A DNA stretch of 64,000 bases from Babylonia areolata (taxonomy: Eukaryota > Mollusca > Gastropoda > Neogastropoda > Buccinidae). Within the stretch, counting starts at the first letter, position 1. The number at the start of each line of letters is the position of its first letter. The notes under the pieces are model-generated. The model had not been told where the DNA came from. It ran no database searches and saw nothing but the letters and a program-made list of their open reading frames with translations. Shown here piece by piece: positions 23,639 to 33,021 of this stretch. Made by a program: the position numbers and the translations under genes. The stretch covers positions 85,883,732 through 85,947,731 of the forward strand of contig NC_134876.1 in NCBI RefSeq assembly GCF_041734735.1, given 5' to 3'.

Positions 23639-25758
23639 TGAATGCTGATAATGACAAATCATACAGTGCATCTAAATGATGTCCCCACCCCAGCCCCCAC
23701 CTGCAACTCCCTCCTTTGATAGAAAAAAATGTCTGGTGTGGACAACACATTAACCAGTGTTGCCACATTATCTCTGCCTCTGATGGAAAAGAAATTATCC
23801 AAAGCTTTCAACAACCCAGTATCCAAGATTGCCAAATTATGTCTCTGCTTTGACAGAAAACAATGTCTCCAATGCTGACTCTGACACAATAATCAGCCTA
23901 GCCAAATTACATCTCTGATTTATTCTTAAAAAGAAAGAAAGAAAGAAAATAGTGCTGATAACATTTTTTTTTGCACCAATTTGCTGTGGACATTTATTGA
24001 TTTGCATGGCTACAAACCTGTTTGTATTCAGATTACTCATATCAGCAATATTTCTTTAGTTAGTTATAATTATGTCTTGCTAGCTGTCTCATGAGCTATT
24101 TTCGTGTTTTAATGTTTAAGCACAGTACAAGCTGTGAGCTGGTTGCTGCTCTGTGCGTCATGTCATGATACATATTTCGTACTTCATGAAAGTTTTGTTG
24201 AAACCAAATTACGTCTCCTTCTGGCAGAAAAATTTCTCCAAGGCGGGCAACGACAATGTGTCCAGGCTACAATCACAAGTGGATGAGGTGAAAGGGGTCA
24301 TGACACAGAACATCGAGATGGTCCTGGAGCGTGGGGAACGTCTGGAAGATCTCATGGACAAGACAGATGACCTCAGTGCTTCCGTGAGTAGTGCTTGCAT
24401 CTGTTGCAGTCTCCAGATTTGTATTTTTATTTGTTTAGTTAGTTAGTTCTTTTTAACTCTCTCCATACGAACTGCGAAAGAGACGACGTTAACAGCGTTT
24501 CATCCCAATTACCATCATCAAAATATTGCAAGCGGAACGCTCTTATACTGAAGAGGTGAATGTTGACAAAGAATACCACAGTTCTGACGACGGAAGCTAA
24601 AGGTTGGGTCATTCAGACACCCGCTGGACATCCGAGGGGTCTGTGTAGAGGAGAAGAGAGGACTGGCCGTACTGAGTGAGTTAAGATCTCATAGACAAGA
24701 CGGATGACCTGAGTGTAACTATGAGCAGTTCTTTCATCAGTTGTATTCTCTAGTCTTTTATTTTATTTTATTATTTTAATTTTTTCTACTTTCAATACCT
24801 CTTTGGCCAGACTGACAAATAGAGAGCATCGATGAATGCTTGCACTAGTTGTGATTTCCAGCCTTTTATGTTTATTCATTATTATTTAATTTATCTATTT
24901 ATTTATTATTAATACCTCATGGACAATACTGATGAGCTGAGCTCTTCAGTGAGTGCTTGCACCACTTGTAATCTCTATCTTTTTATCTGTTTTTTCCTTA
25001 TTTGTTTTTTTGGGGTTTTTTTGTTTTTGTTTTTGTTTTTTTGTTTAATTTCTTGTGGACAAGACTGAAGAGCTTAGTACATCTGTGAGTACTTGCTGTT
25101 GTATTAAAATGTTTTCCTTTACAATAATCTGTACTAGTTTTGTTGTGTTGAGCTGAGTGTATCAATGGGTACTTGCACATGTGTGTTTTTGTTTTTTCAC
25201 TGTATGATTTCTGAGCAAATGAATTAAAGAAGGGATGAATGAACACCTGAATAAATCATGCAGTCACTTTCACAGTAATGCACTTTTGAAACAAGCCAGT
25301 GAACGAATGAATGAATGGACAGTTGTTTTGGTGTCATCAAAAAGATACCATCATACACTTTCTGTTTGGTTGGTTGGTCATCTTTAGTTGTTTTGTTTTC
25401 TTGAGTTTTGTTGTTGTTGTTTTTCCCCAGTTTTGTTTTCTTGAGTTTTGTTGTTGTTGTTTTTCCCCAGTTTTGTTTTCTTGAGTTTTGTTGTTGTTGT
25501 TTTTCCCCAGCTGTTTACTCGTACCGATCAAACCTTTGTCTGCACCATAAACAGGCAATGACCTTTCAAAAGACCGCCCGCAGAATCCGCAAGAAGTACT
25601 GGTGGCAGAACAAGAAGATGACGCTCATCATCTGCGGCATCAGTCTGCTTGTCATCATCGTCATCATCATCATCGTCTTGTTCTCCACCGGTGTCCTTCC
25701 TCCCAGTTCCAGTGACGACAGCGGCAGTAAGGGGGGCGTTACCACCACTTCCCCTTGA
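18359..25758 (+). CDS. VAMP7-like longin R-SNARE, five coding exons
   Basis: The coding exons are 18390-18538, 20687-20783, 22130-22231, 24228-24383 and 25555-25758, 708 nt in total, giving 235 aa. Phases agree at every junction. Residues 1-116 are a longin domain (starts MTIVYSCIARGTNVL; then NDYHCLIENGIVFVCV and IKRRLQSGPLAMRA). Residues 117-185 are the SNARE motif, with zero-layer Arg about residue 151 in NIEMVLERGERLE. Then come a basic/Trp juxtamembrane KKYWWQNKK, a transmembrane helix about 190-211, and a 24-residue Ser/Gly/Thr lumenal tail. Family knowledge: longin R-SNAREs of the VAMP7 type drive late endosome/lysosome and secretory vesicle fusion, and the longin domain is autoinhibitory. 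The WW juxtamembrane pair is more synaptobrevin-like than in human VAMP7, so I leave the symbol empty. A 5'UTR exon piece begins at 18359 after an acceptor, so at least one upstream noncoding exon is expected. Confidence 0.9.
18390..18538 (+). CDS. VAMP7-like exon 1 (start of longin domain)
   Basis: The exon starts at an ATG 31 nt after the acceptor ctaacag at 18358. It encodes 49 codons plus two bases, ending YSAN. The donor is AA|GTCAGT. The longin beta-strand pattern YSCIARGTNVLC matches the VAMP7 N-terminus. Confidence 0.85.
18727..18793 (+). repeat. (CA)33 microsatellite in VAMP7-like intron 1
   Basis: A long uninterrupted CA run lies about 190 bases after the exon 1 donor, preceded by GTT repeats. 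Confidence 0.95.
20687..20783 (+). CDS. VAMP7-like exon 2 (longin)
   Basis: This exon has 97 nt. The acceptor gaagcag|C completes the split codon, then NDYHCLIENGIVFVCVTESG through PYSFLAE. The donor is GAG|GTAAAA. An alternative acceptor three bases upstream (gaag|CAG) would add one residue in frame. Confidence 0.83.
20826..21290 (+). repeat. 31-35-bp degenerate array in VAMP7-like intron 2
   Basis: About twelve degenerate units of the form GATGAATCAGTTGAGGCTG and TGTGTATTGTAT start just after the exon 2 donor. A separate copy (TGTGTATTGTATGATGAATT, then TAGCTGAGGCTGTGTG) lies immediately before the exon 3 acceptor at 22078-22120. Confidence 0.8.
21366..21490 (+). repeat. SINE central-domain fragment, old copy
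   Basis: It contains GATATGATAAATTGAG, CGCACATAAAGGAACAG and GGCAAAATTTTGTTGC, matching the central domain at 27012-27125 with substantial divergence. It is followed directly by a (TG)n microsatellite. It lies in intron 2 of the VAMP7-like gene. Confidence 0.7.
21491..21883. repeat. (TG)n and compound (CA)n tracts
   Basis: (TG)28 lies at 21491-21546. CA-rich compound repeats lie at 21735-21876 with GCACACACAC, CACATGTACTTGTGAT twice, and a TATATATA end. Confidence 0.93.
22130..22231 (+). CDS. VAMP7-like exon 3 (end of longin)
   Basis: This exon has 34 codons from IKRRLQSGPLAMRA to DFNFVLAQQM, phase 0 at both ends. The acceptor is cctgacag and the donor ATG|GTCAGT. It aligns with the VAMP7 segment KKRFQTTYG...FSSVLAAQL. 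The intron just upstream carries a copy of the repeat that also fills the first half of that intron. Confidence 0.87.
22372..22830 (-). mobile_element. tRNA-headed SINE with LINE-like tail
   Basis: Read on the minus strand, a tRNA-like head begins near 22830, with A box TAGTGTAATGG and B box GGTTCGAATC. It is followed by a linker and a tail containing GTGAGTCTTGAAGGCC and GCCTAATTTGGTGTCAACTG, and ends with a CA-repeat and ACTCACTTTGTTTACACAAG. The tail resembles RTE-type LINE 3' ends from memory. It lies in intron 3 of the VAMP7-like gene and forms one arm of a large inverted repeat with the next entry. Confidence 0.75.
22831..23190 (+). mobile_element. Two further SINE-head copies forming a fold-back
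   Basis: A second tRNA-like head on the plus strand (about 22848-22915) and a third with part of the tail (about 22985-23190) lie head to head with the upstream SINE. The three heads are separated by small palindromes around TTAGAACGTCAGTTAA. The segment 22938-23190 is nearly the reverse complement of 22590-22830. The acceptor stems do not pair well, so these are tRNA-derived repeats and not functional tRNA genes. Confidence 0.75.
23515..23935 (+). repeat. Decayed tandem copies of the exon 4 acceptor region
   Basis: Units of about 69 bp (near 23523, 23695, 23762, 23831 and 23900) resemble the sequence around the SNARE exon acceptor, for example GCCAAATTATGTCTCTGC, TTTGACAG and AAAACAATGTCTCC. 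The real site has ACCAAATTACGTCTCC, TTCTGGCAG and AAAAATTTCTCC. A (CA)n interrupts the array at 23602-23636. Confidence 0.7.
24228..24383 (+). CDS. VAMP7-like exon 4 (SNARE motif)
   Basis: This exon has 52 codons, KNFSKAGNDNVSRLQSQVDE through LMDKTDDLSAS, phase 0 at both ends. The acceptor is ccttctggcag and the donor TCC|GTGAGT. It holds the heptad layers and the zero-layer arginine of an R-SNARE. Both its acceptor side and its donor side appear as decayed tandem copies in the flanking introns. Confidence 0.93.
24453..24684. mobile_element. 232-bp TTAA-flanked MITE, copy 2, in VAMP7-like intron 4
   Basis: This is the same family and length as the copy at 1525-1756, in the same orientation, with TTAA at both ends and termini CTCTCTCCATACG and CGTACTGAGTGAG. 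It sits between the first and second units of a decayed exon-end repeat array, so it inserted after that array formed. Confidence 0.87.
24684..25185 (+). repeat. Decayed tandem copies of exon 4 end plus donor
   Basis: Units start near 24686, 24798, 24915, 25050 and 25143. Each resembles the last ~36 nt of SNARE exon 4 and the first ~50 nt of its intron. Two keep a perfect GTGAGT donor and a readable exon end: LMDNTDELSSS (24915) and LVDKTEELSTS (25050), against LMDKTDDLSAS in the real exon. Confidence 0.8.
25391..25510 (+). repeat. Three 40-bp units ending in TTTTTCCCCAG
   Basis: Perfect or near-perfect triplication of a T/G-rich unit (TTTTGTTTTCTTGAG, then TTGTTGTTGTTTTTCCCCAG), with AG at 25430, 25470 and 25510. 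Each unit end is a textbook polypyrimidine tract plus AG. The last lies 44 bases before the used acceptor of exon 5. Confidence 0.9.
25555..25758 (+). CDS. VAMP7-like exon 5 (membrane anchor and stop)
   Basis: The exon begins AMTFQKTARRIRKKYWW after the acceptor ataaacag, and has 67 codons plus TGA. It contains the last SNARE heptads, the basic/Trp membrane-proximal stretch, a hydrophobic Ile/Val anchor and a short Ser/Gly/Thr lumenal tail. Three copies of a 40-bp unit, each ending ttttccccag, lie 45-125 nt upstream. Using the nearest of them would shift the frame, so the acceptor at 25554 is preferred. Confidence 0.92.
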   Translation, partial: AMTFQKTARRIRKKYWWQNKKMTLIICGISLLVIIVIIIIVLFSTGVLPPSSSDDSGSKGGVTTTSP

Positions 25759-26997
25759 AACTTGGAAGCTGTGGAAACTGTCCAGGCTGTCTGTTCTCAG
25801 TTTGTGTGTGTGTTTGAAAAACATGTTCTTTTCCAGCCTTCTGGTTGTTGTTTTTTGTTGTTGTTGTTTTTTTTTGTTCTGTTGGGATATTTTTTTTAGA
25901 AAAGAAAAATACACACACACATTAATCAAAACTACACATGATCAAAGGTGAAGCATATCTGAGAAAGATAAAGTAGTGCACTTTAAAACATTCAGATATA
26001 TAATTGTCACTGCTGTGAAAATATACAAAACATAAAAAAACACACACACAAAAAAGATGTACTCATCTGCCAGAAATGTCAACCTCTGTGTAGAGTATGC
26101 TTACAACTTTTAAAGATAAAAACATATATGTATAAATGTTTTTTCCCAAAATTTGCGTAATATGTTACCATGCACTTGATACTTAATGTCTTAATTTTCT
26201 TACATCTATCAGTTATAAAATGCTATTGACATATGAGTATAGTTTTAAGAACCACATGAAGAAGTTATTTCATTAGATGATAAATTGTATTTAACAATAA
26301 GGTGAAATAAGATAAAAACTTACAAAAGTTTTAAATGAAATGCTGACAGTACATGTGTGATAAAACTAGATACTGACAGTACCTTTGCTATATTTCTCAA
26401 ATATGAATTTGTTTAGGCTCAATAGTTTAGCTTGAGGGAGTTGGTAGGGGGGCAGGAGGGGGGGGGGGAGTCACGTTGTATGTTTTATGAAAAGGTTTTC
26501 TTTTCCTTTTTTTTAACCCCATTTTTTTAATTATACAATTTTAATATAAAAAAGTTCTGTATATTTTGATCAAAACATTGAAGGGATAGATCAACATATG
26601 CAGCAACAAACTTGAAAATAACAAACAGTACATATGCAAATATTTACAAATTAATTGGAAATGATATGTAGATTAGTGCTTATTTTGGGAGAGCACTGAG
26701 TACATATTACCAATTAATGAGTTAACCTGTTATGGTTCTGTTTTTATAAGTAATGAATGTAAAGGCCAACAATGCATATGTGTCAAATTTTGTGTGCTTT
26801 GTTTTGATGGCTCAGCTGGTGAAATTTATTTTGTGGTTGTTTGTATGTCATTTTCGTGTTGTGCTTTGTCTTGAGTGAGCTTGTGTTGTGATATTGTATG
26901 GTGGGGATGCTCTTATGTTTATACATACAGGGTCTCATGCACAGTGTAACAGGTAAACAAAGAGGATTTGTTGATGGATAGAAAGTGATTTGATTAA
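25759..26997 (+). other. VAMP7-like 3'UTR or downstream region
   Basis: A/T-rich sequence follows the stop without convincing coding potential. No clear AATAAA plus GT-rich element stands out in the first kilobase, so the poly(A) site is not assigned. Confidence 0.4.
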
Positions 26998-27338
26998 ACA
27001 AATGGGAAGCAGCTTTCAGTCATTCCGATGAGACGATAAACTGAGGTCCTGTGTGCAGCGTGCACTAAGCGCACGTAAAAGAACCTACAGCAACAAAAGG
27101 GTTGTTCATGGCAAAATTCTGTAAAAAAAAAAATCCACTTCGATAGGAAAAACAAATAATACTGCACGCAGGAAAAAATCCCCCCCCCCTCCCGCCCCCC
27201 CAAAAAAAACCAAAAAAATGGCGCTGTAGTGTGGCAATGTGCTGTCCCTGGGGAGAGCAGCCTAAATTTCACACAGAGAAATCTGTTGTGATAAAAAGAA
27301 ATACAAATACAAAATACAAATACAAATGTTTTTTTTAT
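26998..27338 (+). mobile_element. SINE with conserved central domain, copy 1
   Basis: The central part is GATGAGACGATAAACTGAGG, CGCACGTAAAAGAACC and GGCAAAATTCTGT. A 3' part follows, TGGCGCTGTAGTGTGG and TTTCACACAGAGAAATCTG, with an ATACAAATACAAAT tail. The GATGAGACGNTAAAC core resembles a conserved SINE central domain (V type, from memory). It is interrupted by an A/C-rich run at 27176-27216. Confidence 0.75.
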
Positions 27339-27861
27339 TTAAGGGGTTCCATTCCATATCCTACATTGTTTGAATCTGTGCTGGGTTTTTTTTCTTTCTT
27401 TGTATGGTATGTGTGTATTTGATGTGTCTGTGTCTGTGTCTGTGTGTGCATGTGTATTTGTGTCTTAACTGACATGTGTATCTGTTATTGTCGTTGTGAA
27501 TTGTCTTCAGATGTTAAAAATATCAATATTCTGATATCATTATCATCTGTGGTTTAAAATGTGCACATTTAAGTATATTACACATATTCTTGGGAGTGCA
27601 CACACACATGGCAGAGAGAGAATAATTATAGGAAATAGAACAACTATAACATGACAGTTGATTTGTCTGTCTCAGTGCCTTTAGGATTTGCCTTTCAGTC
27701 GATTTTGTCACAGTCTCTCATCTTCAAGGCCTTAAAACTTTTGTTTGTGTGTATATTGACATATATAGTTTTCAGCAAACCAGGTGCATGAAAGGTACCA
27801 AATACCTCATTATTTTGAATCTGTGTATGTCCTTGGGGAAACAAACATGTTGCAACTTTTT

Positions 27862-28033
27862 TTGGCACAGTAAACTATGCATGGAGATACTTATATTTTC
27901 AAAGGTGGATCTTTTTTTTGGCATAGTAAACTATGCATGGAGATACTTATATTTTCAAAGGTGGATCTTTTTTTTTTTTGGCGTAGTAAATTATGCATGG
28001 ATGTATGTATTTTTTTCAAAGCTGGGTCATACA
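27862..28033 (+). repeat. Three ~57-bp direct repeats
   Basis: The unit contains GGCACAGTAAACTATGCATG, GAGATACTTATATTTTC and AAAGGTGGATC. The first two copies are nearly identical and the third is diverged. Confidence 0.9.
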
Positions 28034-28262
28034 TTTTCTTGACCATATATCAAGTTATTCAAACCTAGATCCCTTTTCAAAACCATGACAAACAAGGGAG
28101 GAAGAGAGGAGAGCATATGAAAATTCTTTTGTAGGCACATGAAGTCAGGCCAGTGGCAAAGGCCTAGAGACATTCAAAGAACCAGTACCAGATACGCCAA
28201 ATGCAGAATGGTGCTTAAAGAATGCAACAATATAAAATGTAGTCATTCCAGTGCTTGAACTT

Positions 28263-28385
28263 CAAAGTGTGGAAGTGCTACACTTGGAAGTGTGCGTGTC
28301 GTTTGGAAGTGCTAAACTTAAGTGTGTATGTCGTTTGGAAGTGCTAAACTTAAGTGTGTATGTCGTTTAGAAGTGTTAAATTTGG
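28263..28385 (+). repeat. Three ~32-bp direct repeats
   Basis: The unit is TTTGGAAGTGCTAAACTTAA followed by GTGTGTATGTCG. The first copy is imperfect. Confidence 0.85.
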
Positions 28386-28465
28386 AGTCGACCGGTTATA
28401 TACTGGTGCTTAAAGGAGTAAAGGTCAACTAAGTGTTGGAGATGTGCAAAGCAGTCTAGATGCAT

Positions 28466-28504
<39 letters not shown>

Positions 28505-28845
28505 CAAAGCGCATGTTTAAAAAAAAATGTATGTTTGAAAGCAAGAAGATACTGAATGGTCAAGAACAAAACTTGTAAGAATGAAAATGCATGTGACTGT
28601 GTTTGTGGGATTTGAGAGAGAATTTCAGCAGCGTGCATTTCCACACACTTATGTTGGCTTTCATGTTGAACAAGAGAAATCAGAAGAACAAGAAAGAAAA
28701 CAAATGGTGAAAAAACATTTTACGCTTAAGGTGTAAAAGAGTTATGTCCCATGAAAAATTATGTTTTATGTGGAATTTGTCCCACGGTGTAAAAGAGTTA
28801 CGTCCCATGAAAACCTTTTACACTTGACATGGAAGATAAGTCCCA

Positions 28846-28889
<44 letters not shown>

Positions 28890-28974
28890 TTTGTCAAACC
28901 CTTTCTGTAGAGTACCATAATTTTCCAGAATTGGAGCTTTTTTAATTTTCTTCTTTTTCCAGTCTGCAGCTCCC

Positions 28975-29066
28975 AGGTTCATTCAGATGTGTGAGTGTGT
29001 TTTACATGTATGACCATTTTTACCCTACCATGTAGGCAGCCATATTCTGTTTTCAGGGTAAAAACT
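28975..29066 (-). repeat. SINE tail fragment (same family as 47117-47481)
   Basis: It contains TTTTACATGTATGACC, TTTTTACCCTACCATGTAGG and CAGCCATATTCTGTTTTCAG, diverged from the tail of the full-length SINE. The next ~170 bases (29090-29240, with TCCGCCTATGCGGA) are GC-richer than their surroundings and may be another, unidentified repeat. Confidence 0.7.
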
Positions 29067-29756
29067 TATTTAATTACACATACTTAACCGTGACCCAACT
29101 AGTGCAGACTCCAGCAGGGGTCTGACATTCCTGTCCTGTGCAAACTACTATCCGCCTATGCGGAGAAAAAGAGAGCAACTACGGCCGATAACCTCCCGAA
29201 AGTGGGTAACCTCCCCTTTGTCCCGCTAGCTAAAACTAAATAATCTAGATTTTAAAACTAAATAAAACTGCTTAGAATAGATGTAGTAACAGTGGCTGGA
29301 TGAAGAGGGAATATTTTTTAATCAGGTATGCTTTGATGTCTTTTTGTTCAATATTCTGTAAATTGTATATAAAGTGCCTTGGGCTGTCATATTTCTTGGT
29401 TTGTTTTTTGCTGTGATAGTTCGTTTTACAATGTTTGGATTGGTATATACATATATTGGGTTACCAGCAGTCAGAAATCAAATATTGTTTTTGCTTTTTT
29501 TAATGAATTTTTTTGCATGTATGCTTAACAGAAATTAGTTTACCATTGTTAACTATTTTTTGTCATGTGTGTATCAGTGTTTTTATATAAATGAATGCTC
29601 TTGACAGTGCCATTTGAAATCTACGCAAGCATAGAGTAACAGTTTTTTGTTGTTGTTTTTTAGGTACATTTCATAATCAAGTTTTTGTTTTTGTCAGGTG
29701 CTACAGTGGTTAATGTGACATTCCTGATTGTAAGACAACCAATCAGTCACACAGAA

Positions 29757-29794
<38 letters not shown>

Positions 29795-30030
29795 ATCCCC
29801 TCTCTTCACTACTATTTGCCCATTTTGCTCTCCAGCATCAGCCTTTTGCCAAACATATTTTGGGTGAGATGGGAAAAGTTTTTTTTAAAGAAACTTTGGC
29901 ATAATTTGGCTGTGCTCCTCCTTTTACTGAAAACATTACTGATGTAGTATTCAAAATAAGAAGAAAAAAAAGGAGGGGGTGGGGGTGGGTGGGGGTAGGA
30001 TTGAGGTGGTGAGTGGAAGAGAGGGGTTCT

Positions 30031-30622
30031 TTAACCCTTTGAGCCCTGACCACCGCTTTACCGGTGGTGGGGAGGGGTGGCATACTGCCTGGCCACCGGT
30101 CGAGCGGTGCGTAAACACTTGTGTCGTGTTTTGCTATTGGTTGACTTATATTGAAGAGCCAATCAGAAAAACCATAATATTCTGACGTCAGCGAACGTAG
30201 TACCAACATTGCCGCACCTTTTCACTGTGTTTTGTGCATGTGCTTTGGATAAAAAAGATCGATTTCTACCATGAAGCGTGCAGAATCTCAACCTGACACA
30301 CCTCCTTTGATCAACTGATTCTGCATGCTCAGATTCATTTTCAACATCACTATCTGTTGCAAAATCATCCGATTCGAATTCCACCTCATTATCAGAGTAA
30401 TCATTGTCATACTCTACTTCTGATAAATCATCAAGTATATCAATTACTTGCTGCGTTGTGTACAGTTGTCTTCTTGCACGTTTTGTCCCTGATTTCTGCC
30501 CTGACGGGCCAGGTTGAGACTGTGCACGCTTCAAGTGTTTACGCACTGCTCAGCTGGTGGCTGGGCATTATGTCATTTTTCTCTGCCACCGGTAAAGCAT
30601 TGGTCAGGGCTCAAAGGGTTAA
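30031..30622. mobile_element. piggyBac-derived fold-back element with duplicated transposase 5' end
   Basis: The element is 592 bp flanked by TTAA. Its perfect outer inverted repeat starts CCCTTTGAGCCCTGACCA and continues with lower identity to about 85 bp (GCGTAAACACTTG on both arms). The right arm, read on the minus strand, encodes an acidic piggyBac-type N-terminus (KRAQSQPGPSGQKSG, then QQVIDILDDLSEVEYDNDYS). The left arm, read on the plus strand from ATG at 30271, begins with the related MKRAESQPDTPP. It is therefore two inverted copies of the element's 5' end with no catalytic domain, and needs a transposase in trans. Confidence 0.85.
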
Positions 30623-30993
30623 GATGAACTTAAATCTTGATTCTCTCAAGGAGAATAGAAAAAAAAAAAAAACAGGGAACAAACAGACAGAACCCACCAC
30701 AGGCTAGACATGCCCCTGCAGATGTTGTGGAGGAATCTGCTTGAGTTGGCCTCACCTGCCATCAGCATGCTTGCAAGCTCGTAACAAGAACTAAACTGAT
30801 ACAGCCTTCACATTTATCTTTGATTCATAAGTCATTGCCAACAACTACTGAAATCTTGGGTATTCTGTTGAGACTGTCTACCTCATGATAAGTTCAAGCA
30901 AATGCATATGGAATTTATCACTGGGGCAAATTGCAATTGTCCTTGAAATGAAAGAACAGTGAGGCCAGGAGAGTAGAGGATTGAACAACAATA

Positions 30994-31117
30994 GTTTCAG
31001 TTTCAGTAGCTCAAGGAGGCGTCACTGCGTTCGGACAAATCCATATACGCTACACCACATCTGCCAAGCAGATGCCTGACCAGCAGCGTAACCCAACTCA
31101 CTTAGTCAGGCCTTGAG
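30994..31117 (+). mobile_element. Short SINE (GGCGTCACTGC family), copy 2
   Basis: TTTCAGTTTCAGTAGCTC is followed by AAGGAGGCGTCACTGCG, CTACACCACATCTGCC and CTTAGTCAGGCCTTGAGG. It ends in an A-rich tail (gaaaaaagg...). Confidence 0.85.
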
Positions 31118-31361
31118 GAGAAAAAAGGAAAAAGAAAAAAAAGGTGAATAAATGATAGATAAGCTTACATAAATAAATAATAATTATAATATAAAAACGT
31201 CATGTCAACAAGAAACAAACAGAGAGAGAGAGAGGAATCAGTATGTGCCAAACAGTCTCAGTAAAGTCTCTCTCAATGTAAGATGCCTCTAAAATGATTG
31301 AACAACAATAAAGAGAAGTAACTCTCCATTTAGTTTCCTAGCTGCATTGTTCTTTCATTTT

Positions 31362-31396
<35 letters not shown>

Positions 31397-31721
31397 ACTG
31401 AAGAAACCATTTGTTTGTTCTGCATTTTGTTATCTATTCTGTGTAATATGTTGAGGACAAAGAGGTTATGCCAGTCTCGAATAAAGGCTAATTTGTGTTT
31501 GCTCATTTTTCTGTCATTGCTGCTGTGTATACATGTCAAATAATCTGTATAAGGACAGGACCAGATTTTCCATTTTAGGGGACTGTGTGTTTGTTCCTAT
31601 GTACCTTTTATTTCCCAGTGTGCTAGCTGAATCAGTAACATAAGCAGCATTGACTTGGAAGTTGTGTACTTTGCAAATGGGCAGAGTTACTTCCCTTCAT
31701 TGTTGTTGCAAATGTCCTGGG

Positions 31722-32769
31722 TTAACTCACTCCATGCCGAGAGTTTTTGCCCTTGCCAATCCCTGAAAACCCAGGGTTTGTATAGGATGGGGAAAAAATT
31801 GTAAAAAAAACAAATAAACACCCAGACAATTGATATTTAGTATATGTATGCAAGGAATGTTGTTCCATATGTGTGCAAGAAATCAAAGTATTTACTCACC
31901 ATCTTGATGTTGATCGCGGTATCAATATTTTGTGTATTTTTTAGCATTTTTGCACCCATCAGAAAGGTACACCAACATGTTCCACATCACATTCTAACAC
32001 TATTTGAGGAACTGAAGACCTAGTGCATGCAATGAAGTATGAACAGGTGGTGAAGAAAGTTGAAATTCACACATACAAAAAAAAAATTGTCTCTACATAA
32101 TGAAAATCAAAGAACAAAGAAAAAAAAACTCAACCAGCTGGGTGTTGACTGGCCAGTCAGCTGACAAATCTGGTATGCCAGTGAAGGGATGTGCAAGAGG
32201 GAAAAAGGAAAAATTGTCAGTCCAATCACTGGTGAAAACACTTGCAAAATCGTCCATTTTCTCAGTGGTTTCGTCGTCTGTGTCTGTCTCATCTGCTGGC
32301 ACATGTTCCTCACTTTCCTCTCCATTGTAAACACTCTCTTCAGCGGCCGAATCTATTTCTAGTTCATCGGGATCTGGTTCAAATTCACTGTCCGAAGAAT
32401 CAACATTATCTCCTTCGACATCAGAGCCTTCAGTTTGGATCATTTCCAAAGCTGAGTAACATTTCACCTCTCCGACCGTGACGAACACTTGGCCGTGACG
32501 CCATCTTGTCAAACAACTTACAAAGCTGACAGGGGGCACGCTTTGTTATCAACTGTGGTTGAGCTTATCGCGACACACACGCAGTGTGTGTGAATGAAAA
32601 GCTGACCAGAGGTGACGTAAGATATCACATCTGCTTTTGATTTTCGCATCCGACGCGTCACTCCGACAGCACGACTTTTTAAAATCCAAGTCCGCATATG
32701 CGGACATTGGCATCCAACACTTTCTTCGACGATGTCCGCATATGCGGACAATGGCAGCGAGTGAGTTAA
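31722..32769 (-). mobile_element. piggyBac-derived non-autonomous element, 1.05 kb
   Basis: TTAA lies at both ends (31722-31725 and 32766-32769) with short inverted termini beginning CTCACTC. A minus-strand frame of 148 codons (32539-32093) encodes an acidic region (DSSDSEFEPDPDELEIDSAA) and then PLAHPFTGIPDLSADWPVNT. This matches the start of the piggyBac-type transposase core (F-G-I-P...yF). The catalytic remainder is missing. Its terminal 16 bases resemble those of the 232-bp MITE, suggesting one family. Confidence 0.8.
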
Positions 32770-33021
32770 AAACAGAATGTCATTATGAAAATTCATGCTA
32801 TGACCGTGACAGGTTTATGCATCAATTAGGGGCACCGCACTGTTTTGCATGTCTGAAAGTAACCTCAAATGCACCTCTTGGGACACTGAAGAGATTACAG
32901 CGCATTGCACATGACCTGATGATGTGTCCAGGATGATACTTCTGTAAGATGGTTCTGATCATGTGAAACTGACAGCGTACCTGCAAGTGACAAAATGATC
33001 AACATCATTGTACATGAGGCC

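Noticed and set aside
23436-23648. Frame beginning MPSHSAHCIESMQWRG after an acceptor-like ttttcag, considered as an extra VAMP7-like exon
   Set aside because: Exons 3 and 4 already join in phase and match the family without it, and the frame ends in a CA microsatellite.
25511-25554. Alternative start of VAMP7-like exon 5 at the stronger upstream acceptor
   Set aside because: It would shift the frame relative to exon 4 and hit a stop, so it is kept only as a possible regulated decoy.
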